This document shows, one piece after another, positions 7,734 to 10,564 of a stretch of 10,564 nucleotides of DNA (position 1 is its first letter; each line of letters begins with the position of its first letter). The position numbers and the translations under genes were made by a program. Source of the DNA: Butyrivibrio sp. (GTDB taxonomy: Bacteria > Bacillota > Clostridia > Lachnospirales > Lachnospiraceae); NCBI GenBank assembly GCA_024688095.1, contig JAILEJ010000412.1:1-10564 (forward strand), in the 5' to 3' direction. Under the pieces are notes generated by a model that was not told where the DNA came from, did not search any database, and saw only the letters and a program-made list of their open reading frames with translations.

Positions 7734-7751
7734 AGCCATTGTTCTGGCTCG
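7734..7751. repeat. Small hairpin after the esterase gene
   Basis: GAGCCA (7734-7739) can pair with TGGCTC (7745-7750) around a short loop. There is no following T run, so it is not a convincing terminator. It may only slow transcription or protect the mRNA end. Confidence 0.3.
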
Positions 7752-7768
7752 ATGATTCCATGATATAG

Positions 7769-7960
7769 TTTATAATTTATACAAATAAAAGTTCTGTAAT
7801 AGCAGCAAATAAGCCGATTACAGGACTTTTATACAAGTTCAAAAAACATAAAAGAAAATCAAATCTGCCAAAGCCTGTGCAGTATAGCATCATGGCAGTG
7901 GTTGCTTTCGCAGCGGCAGCGGTAGTTAAGTTCCTACTTAAAATTATTTTTGGATTATAA
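7769..7960 (+). pseudogene. Basic/transmembrane short reading frame without usable start
   Basis: A frame open from 7769 to the TAA at 7958-7960 encodes about 63 residues with protein-like character. A polar start is followed by a basic stretch (KFKKHKRK) and then a strongly hydrophobic segment (roughly IMAVVAFAAAAVVKFLL) near the C-terminus, a single-anchor topology. It ends 5 bases before a clear terminator, as a real gene would. However, no ATG, GTG or TTG with a ribosome binding site opens it. An in-frame ATG at 7760 is followed two codons later by TAG (7766-7768), and the internal GTG (7877) and ATG (7892) lack sites and would leave 22-27 residues. It may be a small membrane-protein gene broken by a nonsense change, the tail of a lost gene, or a chance frame. 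Confidence 0.35.
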
Positions 7961-7964
7961 TAAG

Positions 7965-8000
7965 AACCCATTTTACCATGTTTTACGGGTAAAATGGGTT
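7965..8000 (+). terminator. Rho-independent terminator
   Basis: Bases 7965-7977 (AACCCATTTTACC) pair perfectly over 13 bp with 7988-8000 (GGTAAAATGGGTT) around a 10-base loop. A T-rich tail (TATTTTAT) follows. It closes the transcription unit that contains the 26-codon ORF, the esterase and the short transmembrane frame. Confidence 0.85.
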
Positions 8001-8008
8001 TATTTTAT

Positions 8009-8132
8009 CTCATAGAAAAAGCTCATAGAAAAGTGCGAATGGTAACATGATCTATACAGTTGGGAGTTTTGTTGGACACCAAATAGATTATAGTTAAAGT
8101 GAATAAATAGAAAAGAAATAGAAATAGAAAAG
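8009..8132. repeat. Short A-rich direct repeats upstream of the 404-aa gene
   Basis: CTCATAGAAAA occurs twice in close tandem (8009-8019 and 8022-8032, period 13). Further down, ATAGAAAAG recurs at 8107-8115 and 8124-8132 with AAATAG units between. The gap from the terminator to the next gene (8001-8176) holds no RNA gene that I recognise and no clear -35/-10 pair. The repeats may be simple A-rich composition rather than operators. Confidence 0.3.
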
Positions 8133-8176
8133 ATAGACGACAAGGTGATTATATTATTAGTATGGAGGGTATTTAC

Positions 8177-9391
8177 ATGGCAGAGTTTGTTATTGATAAT
8201 GGAGTTGTAATTGATGATATTGATGGTGTTATTAATGGAATTGCGAGGCTAAGTGGTATGGATGTACCTGATCCATTGACAATTAAAAAGTTTGTGACTA
8301 ATGAGGAATCAACAAAATTCTATATAGATAATAAATGTTCATGCAAGATGCAGCCAGATAGGGATACGGTATACCTTTGGCTTGACAGCGGATTTATGAA
8401 TTTTTATGGTGATCCTATCATGATATCACTGCTGAATAATGGAAACGGATATACAGGGCATTATTGCGGTACAATGAAAGAGTTGGCAGGTAGTGTTGCC
8501 AGTCATTACCACAAAAACAAGAAGAATATCCATAAAAATATAGGTATGCTTCGCATAAAGTATGACAATAAAATTTCTAAAAGGAAGCATTCCCATATAT
8601 TTGATGAACAGGAATATCTTATAAAATCCAGCAATGCTGAAAGTGGAAGCAGTATCATGGAAGATATTATAAAAGGATTGAATATAGCTTATGATGAACC
8701 TGTTTGTCAGGAAGAAATTGCGCCTGAGGTGGAGGATAATGGTTTAGATACTCCAGAGGAACCTCATATGAGCGCAATGGAAAATGAAATAACAATAGGA
8801 CTTCTTTATGAGCAGATAGAGCATTGGAAGGATTATGCAGGAAAACTACTTGGAATTATTGAAAAATTCAATACTGTTGATAAAGTAAAGATGAAGGAAC
8901 TTGAAGCTGAAAATGCTGAATATAAGAGGGCTTTGGTAGAAATAAGAAACCATAGGGTAGAAAACAACAGTGGGAAAAAAGTGGAAAATAGCAAAGACGG
9001 CACAGGACATTCGTTACTTGGACAGAGAGGCAAAATTCTCGTATTGGGAGAATGTGCCCTGGATGAGAAGATCATGAATGGTATTGCCAAGACATACGGC
9101 TTTGAGAGAAAAGATTTTGTATATGAAACTTCATATGAAAAGATCAAGGAGTTTGCCGGAAGAATTTCATATGGTAGCAGATTCAGTGCAATCATTCTCG
9201 GAGCCTGTCCTCATAAGGTGAACCAGCTTGGAGATTACAGCAGTATTATAGAAAAATGCAAAAATGATGTAACTCTACCTAATGCGTATGATGCAAGGAC
9301 ACTTTCAGGAGAACTCAAGGTAACCAAGGAATCCTATAGAAGAGCATTAGAATCAGTAATAGAGGATCTTATGGATAGGCAGGCAGTATAA
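8177..9391 (+). CDS. Unrecognised 404-aa protein: coiled coil plus Rossmann-like C-terminal domain
   Basis: I do not recognise this gene by name. The ATG at 8177 is preferred because GGAGGG (8164-8169) ends 7 bases upstream; the ATG at 8162 overlaps that site. Residues 1-150 form a compact mixed domain with several Cys and His residues (C54, C56, H95, C97, H110, H112, H119) that could bind metal, though the spacing matches no finger I know. Residues about 150-205 are acidic and probably disordered. Residues about 205-260 are helical and coiled-coil-like, suggesting oligomerisation. Residues about 285-400 look like a small alpha/beta Rossmann-type domain: strand KILVLGE, strand SAIILGACPHK (337-347), then GDYSSII (352-358) and GELKVTK (378-384). 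It has no signal peptide or membrane segment. It is followed 34 bases later by an EF-hand protein gene, so the two are probably one operon. A regulatory or nucleic-acid-related role is only a guess. Confidence 0.8.
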   Translation: MAEFVIDNGVVIDDIDGVINGIARLSGMDVPDPLTIKKFVTNEESTKFYIDNKCSCKMQPDRDTVYLWLDSGFMNFYGDPIMISLLNNGNGYTGHYCGTMKELAGSVASHYHKNKKNIHKNIGMLRIKYDNKISKRKHSHIFDEQEYLIKSSNAESGSSIMEDIIKGLNIAYDEPVCQEEIAPEVEDNGLDTPEEPHMSAMENEITIGLLYEQIEHWKDYAGKLLGIIEKFNTVDKVKMKELEAENAEYKRALVEIRNHRVENNSGKKVENSKDGTGHSLLGQRGKILVLGECALDEKIMNGIAKTYGFERKDFVYETSYEKIKEFAGRISYGSRFSAIILGACPHKVNQLGDYSSIIEKCKNDVTLPNAYDARTLSGELKVTKESYRRALESVIEDLMDRQAV

Positions 9392-9425
9392 ACAGAATAA
9401 TATAATCAGGAGAGGAGAGAATAAC

Positions 9426-9692
9426 ATGTTTGGACCATTTGATTTTTTCAATAATACACCCTTTGACCTTAATGATGATGGAAAGATAGATCCATCAGAA
9501 CAGGCATTTATAATGGATGCGTTATATTCGGATGATGAAGATGCCGATATGGACGATGATGACATGGGGCTTGAAGATACTCTTATAGAAGCGGGGATAG
9601 ATGCAGATGAATTTGAATCCATGGACTATATAGAGAAATATCAGGCACTGGAAGATGCTGGACTTGATCCGGGTGATTTCGAAGACTTTTAA
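9426..9692 (+). CDS. Small acidic EF-hand-like protein
   Basis: This 88-residue protein is extremely rich in Asp and Glu and has no membrane segment. It starts at an ATG preceded by a long purine ribosome binding site (AGGAGAGGAGAG, 9408-9419). Residues 14-25 read DLNDDGKIDPSE, a textbook calcium-binding EF-hand or dockerin-type loop (D-x-N-x-D-G-x-I-x-x-x-E). A poly-acidic run follows (about 36-47), and then two related short segments, EAGIDADEFE and EDAGLDPGDFE. Only one complete EF loop is visible, so it may bind calcium as a dimer, or the acidic tail may bind cations loosely. It lies 34 bases after the 404-aa gene in the same direction and is probably co-transcribed with it. There is no signal peptide, so an intracellular role is expected; a cellulosomal dockerin would be exported and carry two repeats. 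Confidence 0.8.
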   Translation: MFGPFDFFNNTPFDLNDDGKIDPSEQAFIMDALYSDDEDADMDDDDMGLEDTLIEAGIDADEFESMDYIEKYQALEDAGLDPGDFEDF

Positions 9693-9726
9693 AATGAGAC
9701 TAACTATTAAAGAAAGTCAATAAAAA

Positions 9727-9751
9727 TGTTTTAAAACAGAAAAGTTTTAAA
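9727..9751. repeat. AT-rich palindrome and hairpin after the EF-hand gene
   Basis: TGTTTTAAAACA (9727-9738) is a perfect 12-bp palindrome. Overlapping it, TTTAAAAC (9730-9737) can pair over 8 bp with GTTTTAAA (9744-9751). No T run follows, so it is at best a weak terminator for the 404-aa/EF-hand operon. It could also be an operator-like site. Confidence 0.35.
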
Positions 9752-9758
9752 TAGAGCG

Positions 9759-9834
9759 ACGATGACTTATTCATCGTATTCAGCACCTTGAAAACTGCAT
9801 GACAAATAGAGCATCGTTTTAGATTAGATGCTCT
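9759..9834. other. Two stable hairpins and a TTGAAAACTGCAT motif beside the IS110 remnant
   Basis: ACGATGA (9759-9765) pairs with TCATCGT (9771-9777) over 7 bp with a 5-base loop. AGAGCATC (9808-9815) pairs with GATGCTCT (9827-9834) over 8 bp with an 11-base loop. Between them lies ACCTTGAAAACTGCAT (9785-9800), which resembles the conserved segment before 23S rRNA genes in Firmicutes, although no rRNA gene is present. This stretch borders the 3' end of the transposase, so it may be the structured non-coding end of the element. That link is inference. Confidence 0.35.
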
Positions 9835-10265
9835 TGAAAGAAGATTTGTATGGAATTAGTTAAGCTGCTTTGTTGTATGACTGATGAGATTTCTCAAGCT
9901 GATATATCAGTCTCACGAGCTTCTTCGTTGCATGGGATACAGCAACATAGTAGTGCTTTCCTTCGGCTCGCTTTTTTGCAAGGTAAGCATTGAATGTCGA
10001 ATCCCAATGGCAGACGTAAATAGTGGCGTTAAACAGAGCATATCGTAGATATCTGGAACCACGCTTTTCCATTCTTGGATGGCAGTTATCTAATTGTCCA
10101 GATTGATATGTGGATGGCGATAAACCTGCATAGGCAAGGATTTTATCTGCAGAGTCAAATCTATCAAAGTCACCAATCTCGGCAATTATCATGGCGCCCA
10201 TGCGATAGCTTATTCCAGGGATGCTAAGGATTGGAGAACGGATGAGCTTAATTTCAAAAAGATCC
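9780..10265 (-). mobile_element. Truncated IS110-family element (ends approximate)
   Basis: The transposase remnant plus its probable 3' flank marks a broken IS110-family element. These elements lack ordinary terminal inverted repeats and target duplications, so the left end near 9780 is a guess. The right end is set by where transposase-like sequence gives way to topoisomerase sequence (about 10255-10275). The N-terminal half and the other end of the element are missing. Confidence 0.5.
9860..10258 (-). pseudogene. IS110-family transposase, C-terminal fragment
   Basis: About 132 residues of an IS110/IS116/IS902-type transposase C-terminal domain are present. They run from SPILSIPGISYRMGAM through AEIGDF, LAYAGLSPSTYQSG, KRGSRYLRYAL and HATKKLVRLIY to the stop at 9860-9862. 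Intact family members are about 400 residues with an N-terminal DEDD (RuvC-like) nuclease domain, which is absent here. The PSTYQSG segment, where the family's C-terminal catalytic serine lies, remains. Upstream of about 10258 the minus-strand frame stays open for a time, but only because it reads antisense to the topoisomerase fragment; the ATG at 10294 belongs to that and not to the transposase. The fragment should be inactive for transposition by itself. Confidence 0.85.
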
Positions 10266-10564
10266 TTAATAGCAAAAAGGTCTCTGATCACCATGCAATC
10301 ATCCCAACTGAAACAATTAGGTCGACAGATGTTGAAGCACTTCCTGAAGGGGAAAAGAAAATATTGCAGCTTGCAGCTACAAGGATTGCCGAGAGTGTAT
10401 CAGCTCCTTGCAAATATAAGGAAACTGTTGCAGAAGTCAGTTGCCTTGGGAAAACCTATACGCTTAAAGGGAAATATATAGCTGATCCCGGATGGCGAAG
10501 TGTAGCTAATACCAAAGATACGGCTGTTTTTTTCATAAAATACCTAAGGTCGATGGGCTTTGAT
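10262..10564 (+). pseudogene. topB: DNA topoisomerase III (TopB-like) fragment, 5'-truncated, runs off the window
   Basis: A plus-strand frame open from the IS110 junction to the last base encodes 101 residues of a type IA topoisomerase. The diagnostic stretch KVSDHHAIIPT (10277-10309) is followed by LPEGEKKILQLAATR and, further on, by GKYIADPGWRSV (10463-10498), matching the order in TopB proteins, especially those of plasmids and conjugative elements. The TOPRIM domain and the region with the catalytic tyrosine lie upstream of DHHAIIPT in intact enzymes. Here they are replaced by the transposase fragment, and no start codon with a ribosome binding site precedes the fragment. It should therefore be non-functional unless another piece lies elsewhere. 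It suggests that a plasmid-like or integrative conjugative element once occupied this locus. Confidence 0.8.

Noticed and set aside
7734..7750. Hairpin after the esterase as its terminator
   Set aside because: The stem is only 6 bp and no T run follows; the strong terminator is at 7965-8000.
8009..8132. Repeats upstream of the 404-aa gene as a CRISPR-like array or iteron origin
   Set aside because: The units are only 9-11 bases, A-rich and unevenly spaced, with no cas or rep gene in the window.
9785..9800. ACCTTGAAAACTGCAT as evidence of an rRNA operon
   Set aside because: No 16S, 23S or tRNA sequence lies nearby; the match is short and could be chance or part of the mobile-element end.
10259..10294. 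Extending the transposase to the ATG at 10294
   Set aside because: These bases encode KVSDHHA of the topoisomerase on the other strand, so the upstream part of that frame is antisense topB sequence and not transposase.
10221..10481. An 86-codon plus-strand ORF across the IS110/topB junction
   Set aside because: It is in a different frame from the clear topoisomerase reading and spans the junction; its product resembles nothing coherent.

Overview
The window is AT-rich, with short intergenic gaps and strong AGGAGG-type ribosome binding sites. Its gene content (a REC-GGDEF response regulator, a 7TM hybrid histidine kinase with HPt domain, a PfkB sugar kinase, Firmicutes-type IS110 and TopB remnants) suggests a low-GC Firmicute, most likely a gut or rumen Lachnospiraceae such as the Butyrivibrio/Pseudobutyrivibrio/Roseburia group. 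That assignment is inference from style, not from a marker gene.

Left third (1-4960, all +): the 3' part of a PfkB-family sugar kinase, then a response regulator with a diguanylate cyclase output and a degenerate second GGDEF-like region, then an 835-residue membrane hybrid histidine kinase (7TM, HisKA, HATPase, REC, HPt, extra helical tail). The last two look like a phosphorelay that controls cyclic-di-GMP. A strong, probably bidirectional hairpin terminator (4921-4958) closes the block.

Middle (4983-8000): a convergent minus-strand gene encodes a 571-aa protein with a Ser-Asp-His alpha/beta-hydrolase signature of the lipase/DUF2235-like kind. Divergent from it, across a 262-bp AT-rich spacer, lies a 26-codon ORF with a perfect ribosome binding site, which is in frame with and just upstream of a small putative esterase. 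A short basic/transmembrane reading frame with no usable start codon follows, ending at a clear terminator (7965-8000).

Right third (8001-10564): a probable two-gene operon encodes an unrecognised 404-aa protein (mixed N-terminal domain, coiled coil, Rossmann-like C-terminal domain with a distinctive PHK/DYSS/GELKVTK signature) and an 88-aa very acidic EF-hand protein. Beyond it is a scar: the C-terminal part of an IS110-family transposase (minus) abuts the middle of a TopB-type topoisomerase III gene (plus, open to the window edge). Each has lost its N-terminal half at the junction, so the right end is a decayed accessory or mobile region.

The best candidates for something undescribed are the 404-aa/EF-hand pair, the 26-codon ORF/esterase arrangement and the minus-strand hydrolase. 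None shows a recognisable known defence or toxin system.
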